DNA of 64,000 bases from CATQHP01 sp965214915. GTDB lineage: Bacteria > Acidobacteriota > Terriglobia > Bryobacterales > UBA6623. The notes under the pieces were generated by a model. That model searched no databases and had not been told where the DNA came from. It saw only the letters and a list, made by a program, of their open reading frames with translations. The translations under genes were made by a program, and so were the position numbers. Shown here one piece after another: positions 1-8,588 of the stretch. Numbering within the stretch: position 1 is the first letter of the stretch; every line of letters starts with the position of its first letter. Where the stretch lies: NCBI GenBank assembly GCA_965214915.1, contig CBDCCP010000001.1, forward strand, positions 806,001 to 870,000, read 5' to 3'.

Positions 1-1
1 C

Positions 2-1162
2 ATCTTGAAGGGCAAGCAGTTCGCCTTTATTCCCAAGGGCGCGGGAGCGCTGGCGTCGCCTTACAAGTTCGCGCGGCACGGCAAGTCCGGCGCGTGGTTC
101 TCCGAGCTGCTGCCTCACTTGGCAAAGCGCGCGGACGATTTGACCGTCGTCCGTTCGATGCAGACCGACGAGTTCAACCATGGCGCCGGCGAGCTCTTCC
201 TGCATACCGGCTTCGGACGCCTCGGACGGCCAACGTTCGGCGCGTGGGTCTCCTACGGGCTGGGCTCGCTCAGCGACAGCCTGCCGACTTTCGTCGTTCT
301 GAGCACCGGCGCCAATACCGCCGGCAACAGCGCCTGGGGAAACGGCTTCTTGCCCAGCGTCCACCAGGGTGTGAAGTTTCGCTCCGGAGCCGAACCGGTC
401 CACTTTCTTGCCAACCCGAGCGGAGTTGACGCTGACCGCCAAAAGAGCGTGATCGACGGAGTATCCGCTCTCAATCGACTGGCTTTCGAGCGCTATGCGG
501 ACCCTGAGATCGCCACGCGGATCGCGCAGTACGAAATGGCCTTCCGCCTGCAGGCGTCAGGCCCGGAGCTGATGCAAATCGAGAACGAGCCGCAGCACGT
601 GCTTGACGCGTATGGAGCGAAGCCGGGCGCGACCGGTTACGCCAATCTTTGTCTGCTCGCGCGGAGAATGGTCGAGCGAGGCGTGAGATACGTGCAAATC
701 ATGATGGCCGGTTGGGACCACCACACCGGCATCTACGGGCCGGGCGGACTTCCCCGCTCTTGCCGCAACATGGATCGCCCGACCGCCGCATTGATCGATG
801 ACTTGAAGCAACGCGGCTTGCTCGACGACACCCTTGTCATCTGGACCGGAGAGTTTGGCCGCACGCCGATGGTCCAGGCCGTCTCCCCGCAGGGTTTCAC
901 GCAAGAACCGGGGCGCGATCACCATAAGGACGGTTTCTCGGCGATACTGGCCGGCGGCGGCGTCAGGCCGGGTCTGACCTATGGCGCCACCGACGAATTC
1001 GGTTTCGAACCCGCCGAGAACCCCATGCATGTCCACGATCTCCACGCGACCGCTCTCCATCTGCTTGGAATTGACCACAAGAAGCTGACCTTCAAACACC
1101 AGGGGCGAAATTTCCGGCTCACTGACGTCCATGGACGGGTCGTCAAAGAACTGCTGGCGTAA
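2..1162 (+). CDS. DUF1501 family secreted protein, 5' end cut by window
   Basis: The reading frame is open from base 2, so the true start and its leader lie upstream of the window. The visible 386 residues cover the C-terminal part of a DUF1501 protein, a family in the alkaline-phosphatase/sulfatase superfamily. Landmarks are a GWDHH motif, the GEFGRTP motif, the GRDHH metal-site-like motif, GATDEFGF and HVHDLHAT near the end. The same motifs in the same order occur in the complete paralogue at 28278-29756. Members are usually exported through Tat and paired with heme-containing DUF1553 proteins, so such a gene probably lies just upstream. The enzymatic activity is unknown. It is followed after 14 bases by the DUF1080 gene. 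Confidence 0.88.
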   Translation: MLKGKQFAFIPKGAGALASPYKFARHGKSGAWFSELLPHLAKRADDLTVVRSMQTDEFNHGAGELFLHTGFGRLGRPTFGAWVSYGLGSLSDSLPTFVVLSTGANTAGNSAWGNGFLPSVHQGVKFRSGAEPVHFLANPSGVDADRQKSVIDGVSALNRLAFERYADPEIATRIAQYEMAFRLQASGPELMQIENEPQHVLDAYGAKPGATGYANLCLLARRMVERGVRYVQIMMAGWDHHTGIYGPGGLPRSCRNMDRPTAALIDDLKQRGLLDDTLVIWTGEFGRTPMVQAVSPQGFTQEPGRDHHKDGFSAILAGGGVRPGLTYGATDEFGFEPAENPMHVHDLHATALHLLGIDHKKLTFKHQGRNFRLTDVHGRVVKELLA

Positions 1163-1176
1163 GATCGTAAAGCCCC

Positions 1177-2091
1177 ATGAAGAAAAACATCACGATGACG
1201 CGCAGAAGCTTGCTCGCCGGCTCCGCCGGCGCCTTGTCTTTTGGGCTCGCGTCCGCCCAGAGCCCTTGGCGGCCCTTGTTCGACGGCAAAACTCTCGCCG
1301 GCTGGCGCGCGATTCATCGGCTGCCGGCGGCTAGGCGTCCCGGCGGGCGATCTCCGTCAGAGAGCGACCCTCGATACCGCAAGGCCCTCCAGGGCAGGGG
1401 CGACTGGAAAGTCGTCGAGGGAGCAATCACGGGGGGCCAGGATCCGCCGGGGTCCGGCGTCGGGGGCTACCTGATCGGCAACGAGAAGTTCACCGACTTC
1501 GAGCTCAGCCTCGAGGCGAAACCCGATTGGGGGGTTGACACCGGAGTCATGATTCGCGCGACAAGTATGGGCAGCCAAGGCTTTCAAGTCCTCGTCGATC
1601 ATCGCGAGGGCGGCAACATCGGTTCTTTCTACGGCAACGGCATCGGCGGTTTCAACACCCGCCAGTTCGGGTTCAAGGGCAAAAAGGATGCGACGGGCGC
1701 AGTGGTTGGCCTGACGCCGGTCAGCTACCGGGATTTGGACCCTCAGCCCGATCCGGGCAAGAGCGCGGCGAGTTGGTCCGCCGGGCCGGACGCGTTCTTC
1801 GAGACGTGGCGTTTCGGTGAGTGGAACGAAATCCGCGTCCGTTGCGAAGGGCGTTTGCCGACGATCTCCACTTGGATCAACGGCGAGAAAATGGCTACGC
1901 TCGACGCGGCGAATATGAAAGCGGAGGGCTACGACGCGGAAGCCGTGGCGACGCTCCTCGGCCGTGCCGGTCACATCGCCCTCGAAGTCCACAACAGCGG
2001 AGGCGGCGATCGCCTGGGAGAAGAGCGCTGGCTTCCGGGCAGAGTCTGCCGCTGGCGGCGGATCCGCGTGCAGGAACTCCGCGTCCAATGA
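1177..2091 (+). CDS. DUF1080 (3-keto-disaccharide hydrolase-like) protein, exported
   Basis: A 304-residue protein. The N-terminus has twin arginines followed by a hydrophobic stretch and an ASAQS cleavage-like site around residue 28, so Tat export is likely. The mature protein opens with LFDGKTLAGW, the usual entry of DUF1080, followed by a jelly-roll-type region with GVMIRA (residues about 127-132). DUF1080 proteins are concanavalin-like glycan-binding or hydrolysing domains; some are annotated as 3-keto-disaccharide hydrolases. The substrate cannot be told here. ATG 1177 is used; ATG 1195 would also keep the twin arginines. Its stop overlaps the next start in an ATGA, so translation is coupled. 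Confidence 0.85.
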   Translation: MKKNITMTRRSLLAGSAGALSFGLASAQSPWRPLFDGKTLAGWRAIHRLPAARRPGGRSPSESDPRYRKALQGRGDWKVVEGAITGGQDPPGSGVGGYLIGNEKFTDFELSLEAKPDWGVDTGVMIRATSMGSQGFQVLVDHREGGNIGSFYGNGIGGFNTRQFGFKGKKDATGAVVGLTPVSYRDLDPQPDPGKSAASWSAGPDAFFETWRFGEWNEIRVRCEGRLPTISTWINGEKMATLDAANMKAEGYDAEAVATLLGRAGHIALEVHNSGGGDRLGEERWLPGRVCRWRRIRVQELRVQ

Positions 2092-3584
2092 AAATCTTGC
2101 AGCTCATCGCGCCCGCAGCTCTGTGCTTGATCCTCCTACTGCTGTGCGGCCCTGCCCACGGCCGGCAACTTGACCCATACGGCGGCTTCCTCGACATCAC
2201 GGGCAAGCGGACGGGTTTCTTCCACGCCGAGCGAATCGAAGATCGCTGGTGGCTGGTCACTCCGGACGGGCACGGCTTTTTCGGGATCGGCGTCAGTCAT
2301 CCGATCACGAGCATGTCGGAGGGCGCCATCACATTCGCGTACAACGGCAGTCAAGAAGAGTGGATGCGCGACGGCATCCGCAAGATGCGCCAACTGGGTT
2401 TCAATAGCGTATGGTCGGGCCCCTACAGTCTTGAGCGCATTCGCTTCGGCAACATCGACGCCGACCTGGCGGACAAAATCTACCGCGAAGCCAAGATCCC
2501 CTACGCCATCCATGTTCCTTTGATCAAGCACCCCGTCGAGCTAAAACCCGGCGAAAAGCGTCCCGATGTCTTCAGCGCCGACTATGAGCGGTATGTCCGC
2601 GAGGAGGTCGCCAAACGTGTCGCGCCCAATAAAGACAATCCGTGGGTCCTCGGCTACTACTACGGCTACGGGTCGTTCATGCGGGAAGACCTTTGGATCA
2701 ACCAGACTCTTTCCTACGCGCCTGAAAGCCCCGGCCGCGAGCGGCTGTTCGACGTTCTCGAGCAACGTTATCGCGGCGACATCGCTAAGCTGAACGCCGT
2801 CTACAGGACGAGGTTCGCCTCTTTCGAAGACCTGCGCAAGAACGGCTCGCTGACCTATCCGCGTTGGCTCTCGGCAGTCAAGGCCGGCGAACCGCTGCCC
2901 GCGCAAGCCGGTTCCAAAGACATCTTCGCCGACGCGGAGGCGCTGCTCGGCGAAATCGTCGAACAACTTCATAAGGTCGCGCACACCGAGATCCGCAAGC
3001 ATGACTCGAATCACATGGCGCTCGGGTCCTACGTCAAACACACGACGTACACGCAAGGGATCTGGAAACGCATCGCCCCTTACATTGACGCTCTCGGCCC
3101 GCAGGACCTGAGTGACGTGAACCCTATCGGGCCCAGTGTCGAAGCGACAGGAGCTCCGGCTGTGCTGAGCGATCAAGAGTTCGGCAATGTTTACCCCCTC
3201 GCTCTGCAGGGCAGGGCCGGCGCTCCCGGCGCCGTGCCCGATCACGTCGATCGTCGAGTCCTCTACGACCTGCTGGCCGGCCGCATCGCTCGCGACCCGG
3301 ATTTCATCGGCGTTTCTTTCTGCGCGGTGCTGTTCGATCAGTCCCATTGGCGGCAGGCCTACGACCGCGGCCAACCGGGCTTCTACAATATCGACGGCGA
3401 GCCGAACCGGAGCCTCGTAGAAACTGTCCGCAGCGCGAATCGAAGGATCTTCGATTCGGTTCGCGAACCTCTCGACAAGCAGTCGATCGGCGAGCTTCAC
3501 GATTCCTACTACAAGACCAAGGCCGCCTATCGGCGCATCATGGAACAGCGGCTTGCTTTGCTGCAGAAGCGTATGGACAAATAG
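2088..3584 (+). CDS. Agarase-like glycoside hydrolase, exported (first of a tandem pair)
   Basis: A 498-residue protein starting at the ATG that overlaps the DUF1080 stop (ATGA). A classical signal peptide with a leucine-rich core occupies about residues 1-24. Residues about 49-60 contain WWLVTPDGHGFF, the signature that opens many agarase-like TIM-barrel hydrolases. YYYGYG, NHMALGSY and SDQEFG further on are barrel-like strands. The neighbour at 3587 has the matching WWLITPAGRPFF motif, so the two are diverged paralogues. The role is probably extracellular polysaccharide cleavage. The exact substrate and catalytic acids were not assigned. Confidence 0.75.
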   Translation: MKILQLIAPAALCLILLLLCGPAHGRQLDPYGGFLDITGKRTGFFHAERIEDRWWLVTPDGHGFFGIGVSHPITSMSEGAITFAYNGSQEEWMRDGIRKMRQLGFNSVWSGPYSLERIRFGNIDADLADKIYREAKIPYAIHVPLIKHPVELKPGEKRPDVFSADYERYVREEVAKRVAPNKDNPWVLGYYYGYGSFMREDLWINQTLSYAPESPGRERLFDVLEQRYRGDIAKLNAVYRTRFASFEDLRKNGSLTYPRWLSAVKAGEPLPAQAGSKDIFADAEALLGEIVEQLHKVAHTEIRKHDSNHMALGSYVKHTTYTQGIWKRIAPYIDALGPQDLSDVNPIGPSVEATGAPAVLSDQEFGNVYPLALQGRAGAPGAVPDHVDRRVLYDLLAGRIARDPDFIGVSFCAVLFDQSHWRQAYDRGQPGFYNIDGEPNRSLVETVRSANRRIFDSVREPLDKQSIGELHDSYYKTKAAYRRIMEQRLALLQKRMDK

Positions 3585-3586
3585 CC

Positions 3587-4729
3587 ATGCGTCTGACTCG
3601 ACGTCGATTCCTCAGGCATTCCGCGATTGCGGCGACCGCCGGCTACGGCTCCTCTGTAGCCCAAACAACCCAGGCCGAACCGGACGGCTTCTTCACCCTG
3701 GACCGGCGCGACGACCACTGGTGGCTGATCACTCCGGCCGGCCGGCCCTTTTTTTCACTCGGGCTCAACCATATCGATCCGGCGAGCCTGCGCTACCCGG
3801 AGAACATCCACATCTGGCGCGACAAGTACGGCGGCAGCGCCACGCGATGGATCCAAGAATCGGTAGCCCCCAACCTCAAGAAGTGGGGGTTCAACACCGT
3901 CGGCTGGGTGCAAGAAGTGACCGTACGCAAATGGAGGCACTCTCGCCCGTTTACCAACGACGAATACCGGGCCCTGGACATGCCCTTTTGCCACCTGCTC
4001 CCGTTCACCGAATCCCACCAGTGGGAGCAGCACACCCGTCATTTCGACTTTCAGGGCGCGCAGTGGAAAGAATGGGTCGACTACGTCGCTCGCTCGCACT
4101 GCGCCGAGCTAAGCGAAGACCGCAACCTTATCGGATACTTCTACAGCGACTGCCCGACGTGGGTTCACGAGCGCGCTGAGAACGCCTGGCGCGGACCGAT
4201 CTTCGACCCGGAACGCCTCGAGAGCGAGTCGGGCCGCAGGGAGCTCACCGAGCTGGCTCACGCCTATTACCGGACGACCCACGACGCCATCCGTCGCTAC
4301 GACCCTCACCATTTGATCCTTGGCGACCGCTACGAGGCCAACGCCGCCATCGCGAACGAAGTCGTTGCAGCCGCGGCGCCTTTCGTTGACGTGCTGTCGT
4401 TCCAAGACTTCCGCGATCCGGTGGCCCATCTCGACGAATGGCGCGAGAAAACCGGCAAGCCCGTGCTGCTGGCCGACGCGGCGGGACTCAGGCGGCCCGC
4501 TCCCCCCGGAGGCTTCACCCCCAACGACGGGGAATGGTACGCGGAAGTATTGGCGAACCTTTTCAACAACCCCGGCTGCATCGGCTTTCATCTGTGCGGA
4601 GCCTACCAGCGCAACAAGGCGCGACGCCGCGGCCTGCTCGACGAGTTCGAAAGGCCCGATCGGGAGAACGTCGAGCTGATCAGCGCTGCAAACCGGCGGG
4701 TCAGCCGCGCGATGGAGGAACGGTTCTGA
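3587..4729 (+). CDS. Agarase-like glycoside hydrolase, Tat-exported (second of pair)
   Basis: A 380-residue protein whose ATG lies two bases after the previous stop. The N-terminus has RRRFLRHSAIAATAG, a clear Tat leader. WWLITPAGRPFFSLGLNH follows at about residues 45-62, then barrel segments including YFYSDCPTW, HHLILGDRY, LSFQDFRDP and LLADAAG. It is shorter than its upstream paralogue and uses a different export route: Tat here, Sec-like there. With DUF1501 and DUF1080 upstream it forms a four-gene glycan-use operon. The function is inferred from the family only. Confidence 0.75.
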   Translation: MRLTRRRFLRHSAIAATAGYGSSVAQTTQAEPDGFFTLDRRDDHWWLITPAGRPFFSLGLNHIDPASLRYPENIHIWRDKYGGSATRWIQESVAPNLKKWGFNTVGWVQEVTVRKWRHSRPFTNDEYRALDMPFCHLLPFTESHQWEQHTRHFDFQGAQWKEWVDYVARSHCAELSEDRNLIGYFYSDCPTWVHERAENAWRGPIFDPERLESESGRRELTELAHAYYRTTHDAIRRYDPHHLILGDRYEANAAIANEVVAAAAPFVDVLSFQDFRDPVAHLDEWREKTGKPVLLADAAGLRRPAPPGGFTPNDGEWYAEVLANLFNNPGCIGFHLCGAYQRNKARRRGLLDEFERPDRENVELISAANRRVSRAMEERF

Positions 4730-4837
4730 TCGAGCCGTTCGATTCCCCCGGGGCTTACCCTGAGCTTCACGATTCGCGTTGACGCCAAGTATCGAATGGG
4801 TTATGCGAAGTCGACCCCACGACCGCGCATGACATAA

Positions 4838-4867
4838 TCTCCCTGCTTGCCTCAAGCAACTGGGAGA
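4838..4867 (+). other. Hairpin in the gap before the spermidine-synthase-like gene
   Basis: The gap 4730-4899 contains an interrupted inverted repeat: TCTCCC and TGCTTG pair with CAAGCA and GGGAGA across a 3-base loop, with a 3-base bulge. No T-run follows, so it is not a standard terminator of the upstream operon. It could be an mRNA leader structure. Confidence 0.35.
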
Positions 4868-4899
4868 CAATATCGGGGCAATGTCCGTCATCCAACGCC

Positions 4900-5745
4900 A
4901 TGCCGACTGTAAGACTTGAACGCGAGGGGCTGTTCGGACCGGTCGGCGTGGTCGATACGGCGTGGGCGCGGCGGTTCAGCATCAACGGCGTGTTGCAGGG
5001 GGCTTCGCTGCTGCAGCCGGCAGCCCGCGATATCGACGCGGGTTTGCCCGCCGGGCCGGGGCCGGTGATCGAAACGCGGTATCAACTGGCTTGGCTGCCG
5101 GCCGGGCAGCGGCATCCGGCGGGCCGCGGGTTGATGATCGGGCTCGGCGGCGGCGTCGGGGCGGTCGGCCTGCTGCATCAGTTCCCGAAACTGCGCCTGG
5201 ACGCCGTCGAGATCGACCCGCGCGTCGTCGAGATGGCGCGTGAGTTCCATCCGCTAATGGGCTATTACGAGCAGGCGGGGCGGCTGACCGTGAGCAGGGC
5301 CGACGGAGAGAATTTCCTCGCGGGCGCCGTTCCGAATTACGATTTCGCGATTGCAGACGTCGTTGTCGCCGGCGAGGACGCGGATATCCTCAAGTCGTTG
5401 CCGCTGATCGGCCCGCTGCTCGGCGCGGCGGGCGAAGTCTGGCTGCACGTGTTCGGGTCGATATGGGAGGCGCGCCTGCACGAGGTTCTGCGCGAATTCG
5501 ACGCGGCAGGCCGTCCGGTGACTTGGTTGTTTTCGCCGGTGCGGATCGACATCCCGCTGCCGGCGCAGCGCAACTGGGTTGTTACCGACGCGGTAATGGA
5601 GCCGCCCGACCCGCGCGGGTTCACGCCGTTCGCCGGGTTGCGCGGCCCACAGGTCCGGACGGTTCGCGAAGGCTATGCGAAGCTGGCCGCGCACGCGATC
5701 ACGCGGGCCGAAGCCGCGCGCCTTGAGCCGAGGCGCCGCGGGTGA
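4900..5745 (+). CDS. Spermidine-synthase-like Rossmann-fold protein
   Basis: A 281-residue cytosolic protein. GLMIGLGGGVGAVGLL (residues about 75-90) followed by AVEIDP (about 103-108) is the nucleotide-binding pattern of spermidine synthases and other class I methyltransferase-fold proteins. The region that should hold the catalytic Asp-Pro of aminopropyltransferases reads YDFAIADVVVAGE, with no DP. True polyamine synthesis is therefore doubtful, and it is better called a spermidine-synthase-like protein of unknown substrate. A 12-codon ORF starting at ATG 4880 overlaps its start in another frame. No Shine-Dalgarno is seen before ATG 4900. Confidence 0.65.
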   Translation: MPTVRLEREGLFGPVGVVDTAWARRFSINGVLQGASLLQPAARDIDAGLPAGPGPVIETRYQLAWLPAGQRHPAGRGLMIGLGGGVGAVGLLHQFPKLRLDAVEIDPRVVEMAREFHPLMGYYEQAGRLTVSRADGENFLAGAVPNYDFAIADVVVAGEDADILKSLPLIGPLLGAAGEVWLHVFGSIWEARLHEVLREFDAAGRPVTWLFSPVRIDIPLPAQRNWVVTDAVMEPPDPRGFTPFAGLRGPQVRTVREGYAKLAAHAITRAEAARLEPRRRG

Positions 5746-5870
5746 ATCCGCAGCTTACTCCATTAAGAACCGAACAAGCTCAAGCAGAACGAATACGAGA
5801 GCCAACGTTATGAAACCAATGCCTTTCACGCTTTCGATCGCTTCCGACTGCTCAAGGGAAAACCGTCTTT

Positions 5871-5876
5871 TATGAT
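5871..5876 (+). promoter_or_regulatory. -10 box TATGAT, six bases before the GNAT start codon
   Basis: TATGAT ends six bases before ATG 5883. A sigma-70 start point about seven bases downstream of the box would fall on the A of the start codon, giving a leaderless mRNA. No convincing -35 is visible. Confidence 0.45.
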
Positions 5877-5882
5877 TGAGGG

Positions 5883-6353
5883 ATGCGAATCCGTCGCGCA
5901 GGTTTGGCCGATCTCACGACCGTTGTGGAATTCAACGCCCGGCTGTCCGAGGAGTCGGAGGGCGTGCGTCTCGACCGCGAGCGCTTGCGCGCGGGCGTCG
6001 AGACCCTGCTGCGCGACGAGTCGCGCGGTTTCTATCTTCTGGCCGAGTCGGACGCCGGCGTCATGGGGCAACTGGCGCTCACGTTCGAATGGAGCGACTG
6101 GCGAAACGGCGTGTTCTGGTGGCTGCAGAGCGTCTACGTGCGTCCGCAGTTCCGGCGGCGCGGCGTCCTGCGGGCGCTCTACGAGCGGGTTCTGGAACTG
6201 GCCAAGAACCGCGGCGTGTGCGGCGTGCGCCTCTACGTCGAGAAGAACAACCTCTCCGCGCAGGAAGCATACCGCCGGCTGGGCTTCTCGCAAGCCGTGT
6301 TCGACATGTATGAGGTCGACTTCGTGCTGGAGCGCTCTCACCCGACCGAGTAA
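5883..6353 (+). CDS. GNAT family N-acetyltransferase
   Basis: A 156-residue single-domain protein that would transfer an acetyl group from acetyl-CoA to an amine. SVYVRPQFRRRGVLRAL (residues about 82-98) is motif A with the R-x-x-G/A pyrophosphate loop (here RRRG). NLSAQEAYRRLGF (about 124-136) is the motif B region, including the conserved Ala-x-x-x-Tyr-x-x-x-Gly-Phe pattern. The start is set by the ATG just after the -10-like box. It is convergent with the histidine kinase gene. The substrate is unknown; small-molecule or antibiotic acetylation and protein acetylation are both possible. Confidence 0.88.
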   Translation: MRIRRAGLADLTTVVEFNARLSEESEGVRLDRERLRAGVETLLRDESRGFYLLAESDAGVMGQLALTFEWSDWRNGVFWWLQSVYVRPQFRRRGVLRALYERVLELAKNRGVCGVRLYVEKNNLSAQEAYRRLGFSQAVFDMYEVDFVLERSHPTE

Positions 6354-6435
6354 ACCCCTCTGCTGCGCTCTCTTCGCCCGCAGCCTTCTCTGCCCCCTTG
6401 TCAGGCGGAATACAAGGGAGCGGCCGCCGTTGCGT

Positions 6436-7785
6436 TCAGCCGGTTTTCGCCGGCTCGAATGCATGCGCGCCGGAAATGTCGGGATCCTCGAGCTTGGGTA
6501 TTTGCACCCTGACGCGGACGCCGCCTCCTTCGCGGTGCTCGACCGTCAGATGGAAATCGTCGCCGAACAACACCGACAGGCGTTCATGCACGTTGCTGAA
6601 ACCGATGCCCTTTTGGAAAACGTGCAGCATGGCGTCTTCGGCAATGCCTGTGCCGTCGTCTTCCACCTCGATCTGCAAACGCTCGCCGCGCAGGCTGCTG
6701 CGCAGCCAAATCGTGCCCCCGCCGACCTTGGGGCCGATGCCGTGCTTGATCGAGTTTTCGACGATCGGCTGCAGGATCATGCTGGGAATCAGAGCGTCGA
6801 GGGTTGCCGGATCGACGTCCTTTTCAATGCGCAGCTTGTCGCCGAAGCGGACCCGTTCGATTTGGAGATAGTCGTCGATAAAGGCGAGCTCGTCGCGGAG
6901 CGGCGAAAAGGCGTCGTGCTTGCGCAGCAGGCGGCGCAGGATCGTCGAAAGCCGGAAAACGGTTTGGCGGGCTTGCTCTTGATCGATGCGGATGAGCGAC
7001 GCTACCGAGTTCAGCGTGTTGAACAGAAAGTGCGGGTTGATTTGGCTGGTCAAGTTGAGCAGGCGGGCCTCGATGAGCAGGCGCTGCTGCTCTTCGAGCT
7101 TCCACTCGTTGCGCGTATTGTTCCAGACCTTTAGCGTCAGGCCGACGCCGACGGCCGTGGCGACGTAGACGAGAGCTACGGTAAACGGGTTGAGGTCTGC
7201 ATCTCTCGTGTAGAGGGCGAACAGCCAGCCGCGGTCCTCGAACGTGTGGGCCAAGTTGGTGCGGACCAACTCGATGAGCAGGCAGCCCAACAGCAGCAGC
7301 AGTTGAAACGCCCCCTGTCTGTTGGGAATGTGCGCGCGCGTCCACGACCAGAGCGTAAACGGGAAGAACGGAGAAAAGCGCCACACTTCCTCGGGGCCGG
7401 GAGAGAAGTCGCGAAGGAGTCCGCCGAGGGCGCCGACCCCCACGAGCAGCGGCAGCGTGATCCATTCGAAGCCGGGCGAGAGGAACGCGGGGAGCGCGAT
7501 GACCGCGCCGGCGACCGAGCCGGTGATGTAGCCGCCGACAAGACCGGAAACGAATGCGCCTTCGAGGCCGACTTCGGCGGCGCGGTAGCCGAGCACCACG
7601 CGGACAAGGGAGCCGCCGGCAAACACGATGCCGAACAGAGCGCTGAGCTCGAGGCGTTGGCGGATGGTGCGCTGCTCGCGCAGGAACATGCGTTTGGCGA
7701 AGTTCCAGCGGAGCGAGATGCTGGCCGTCGAGGCGATGACGGCGATCTTCACCAGCAGGGTAACCAGTAAGTCGGCTTGGGCCAT
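6436..7785 (-). CDS. LytS-type sensor histidine kinase
   Basis: A 449-residue membrane kinase. The N-terminal half has five or six hydrophobic segments, like the 5TM-LytS receptor but without an obvious ligand signature. It is followed by a linker and then TSQINPHFLFNTLNSV, which holds the phospho-acceptor His of the His_kinase (LytS/YehU) family. The ATPase domain shows LQPIVENSIKHGI (N box) and VEDDGTGI (G1). Such kinases normally pair with a LytTR response regulator, yet none lies next to it. ATG 7785 is chosen because the longer in-frame extension runs into the ribA promoter and lacks a signal or membrane segment. It is divergent from ribA. Confidence 0.88.
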   Translation of the reverse strand: MAQADLLVTLLVKIAVIASTASISLRWNFAKRMFLREQRTIRQRLELSALFGIVFAGGSLVRVVLGYRAAEVGLEGAFVSGLVGGYITGSVAGAVIALPAFLSPGFEWITLPLLVGVGALGGLLRDFSPGPEEVWRFSPFFPFTLWSWTRAHIPNRQGAFQLLLLLGCLLIELVRTNLAHTFEDRGWLFALYTRDADLNPFTVALVYVATAVGVGLTLKVWNNTRNEWKLEEQQRLLIEARLLNLTSQINPHFLFNTLNSVASLIRIDQEQARQTVFRLSTILRRLLRKHDAFSPLRDELAFIDDYLQIERVRFGDKLRIEKDVDPATLDALIPSMILQPIVENSIKHGIGPKVGGGTIWLRSSLRGERLQIEVEDDGTGIAEDAMLHVFQKGIGFSNVHERLSVLFGDDFHLTVEHREGGGVRVRVQIPKLEDPDISGAHAFEPAKTG

Positions 7786-7842
7786 GGGCGCGCCCCATAA
7801 GTGCGGTTGCGGGGCTTGGGCGGCGCTGAAAGGAAAGGCGCC

Positions 7843-7848
7843 TATAAT
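7843..7848 (+). promoter_or_regulatory. Consensus -10 box TATAAT upstream of ribA
   Basis: A perfect TATAAT in the divergent ribA/histidine-kinase gap predicts transcription from about 7855 and a leader of about 55 bases before ATG 7910. No good -35 is visible. No FMN riboswitch could be recognised in so short a leader. Confidence 0.45.
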
Positions 7849-7909
7849 GATTCTAGGGACTTTAGCAGCCGCTGTCCCGCGGTTTTCGACGTGCAGGCTG
7901 CAAGCAATC

Positions 7910-8542
7910 ATGGCGGAAGGGAACCAGGCGGCGCCGGCCGTCACGGTCGAGCAGGTGGCCGAGGCGGACTTTCCGTCGCGCTACGGAGAGTTCCGGATCT
8001 GCGGTTTTCGAGGGGCCGGCGGGGGCCGCGAACAGGAAATCGTCGTGCTCAAGACGGGCGATCTGTCGGCGGACGGCGGCGCGCCGATGCTGCGCATTCA
8101 CTCGCGGTGCTTGACGGGAGAAACGTTTGCCGGGTTGCGCTGCGATTGCGGCCCTCAGCTTGAGATGGCGCTGCGCATGATCGCGGAATCCGGCTGCGGC
8201 CTGCTGATTTACGATCCTCAGGAGGGCCGCGGCATCGGCTTGCTCAATAAGCTGAGGGCCTATCAAATCCAGGACGAGGGGGCCGACACGGTCGAGGCGA
8301 ACCGGAAGCTGGGATTCGATGCGGACGAGCGCGACTATGGGTTCGCCGTGGCCGTCTTGCGGCATTTCGGTCTGCGCGAGGTGCGCTTCCTGTCGAACAA
8401 CCCGGAGAAGGTAGCCGCTCTGGAGCAGGCGGGAATCCGCGTAGTGGAACGCATTGCCTGCGATCCCCAGGTCGGCGACCGGGCGGCGGCCTACCTGCGC
8501 ACCAAAAAAGAAAAGCTGGGCCACGCGATCGCGGCCCGCTGA
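7910..8542 (+). CDS. ribA: GTP cyclohydrolase II
   Basis: A 210-residue enzyme that opens the imidazole ring of GTP, releasing formate and pyrophosphate, to give the first intermediate of riboflavin synthesis. Zinc ligands are Cys67, Cys78 and Cys80 in SRCLTGETFAGLRCDCG. DPQEGRGIGLLNKLRAY (residues about 102-118) is the catalytic and GTP-binding segment; LSNNPEKVAALEQAGI follows. It is a stand-alone RibA without the fused RibB (DHBP synthase) domain common elsewhere. No other rib gene lies nearby. ATG 7910 is the first start giving the usual N-terminus; upstream in-frame starts precede or overlap the promoter. Confidence 0.93.
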   Translation: MAEGNQAAPAVTVEQVAEADFPSRYGEFRICGFRGAGGGREQEIVVLKTGDLSADGGAPMLRIHSRCLTGETFAGLRCDCGPQLEMALRMIAESGCGLLIYDPQEGRGIGLLNKLRAYQIQDEGADTVEANRKLGFDADERDYGFAVAVLRHFGLREVRFLSNNPEKVAALEQAGIRVVERIACDPQVGDRAAAYLRTKKEKLGHAIAAR

Positions 8543-8574
8543 AGCGAAGTTTTTCGCTCCGACCGCTCCGCTGC

Positions 8575-8580
8575 GATAAT
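8575..8580 (+). promoter_or_regulatory. -10 box GATAAT, eight bases before the start codon
   Basis: GATAAT ends eight bases before ATG 8589. The predicted start point near 8587 leaves about two untranslated bases, so the mRNA should be leaderless. The ribA gene ends only 33 bases upstream of the box. Confidence 0.45.
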
Positions 8581-8588
8581 AGGCGGCA

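Noticed and set aside
5745..5880. A minus-strand frame ending in a hydrophobic stretch (IGFITLALVFVLLELVRFL) next to the GNAT gene
   Set aside because: No start codon or ribosome site could be found for it, and it runs into the shadow of the GNAT gene. It remains only a curiosity.
7849..7909. FMN riboswitch ahead of ribA
   Set aside because: The predicted leader is about 55 bases, too short for the RFN element, and no matching conserved segments were seen.
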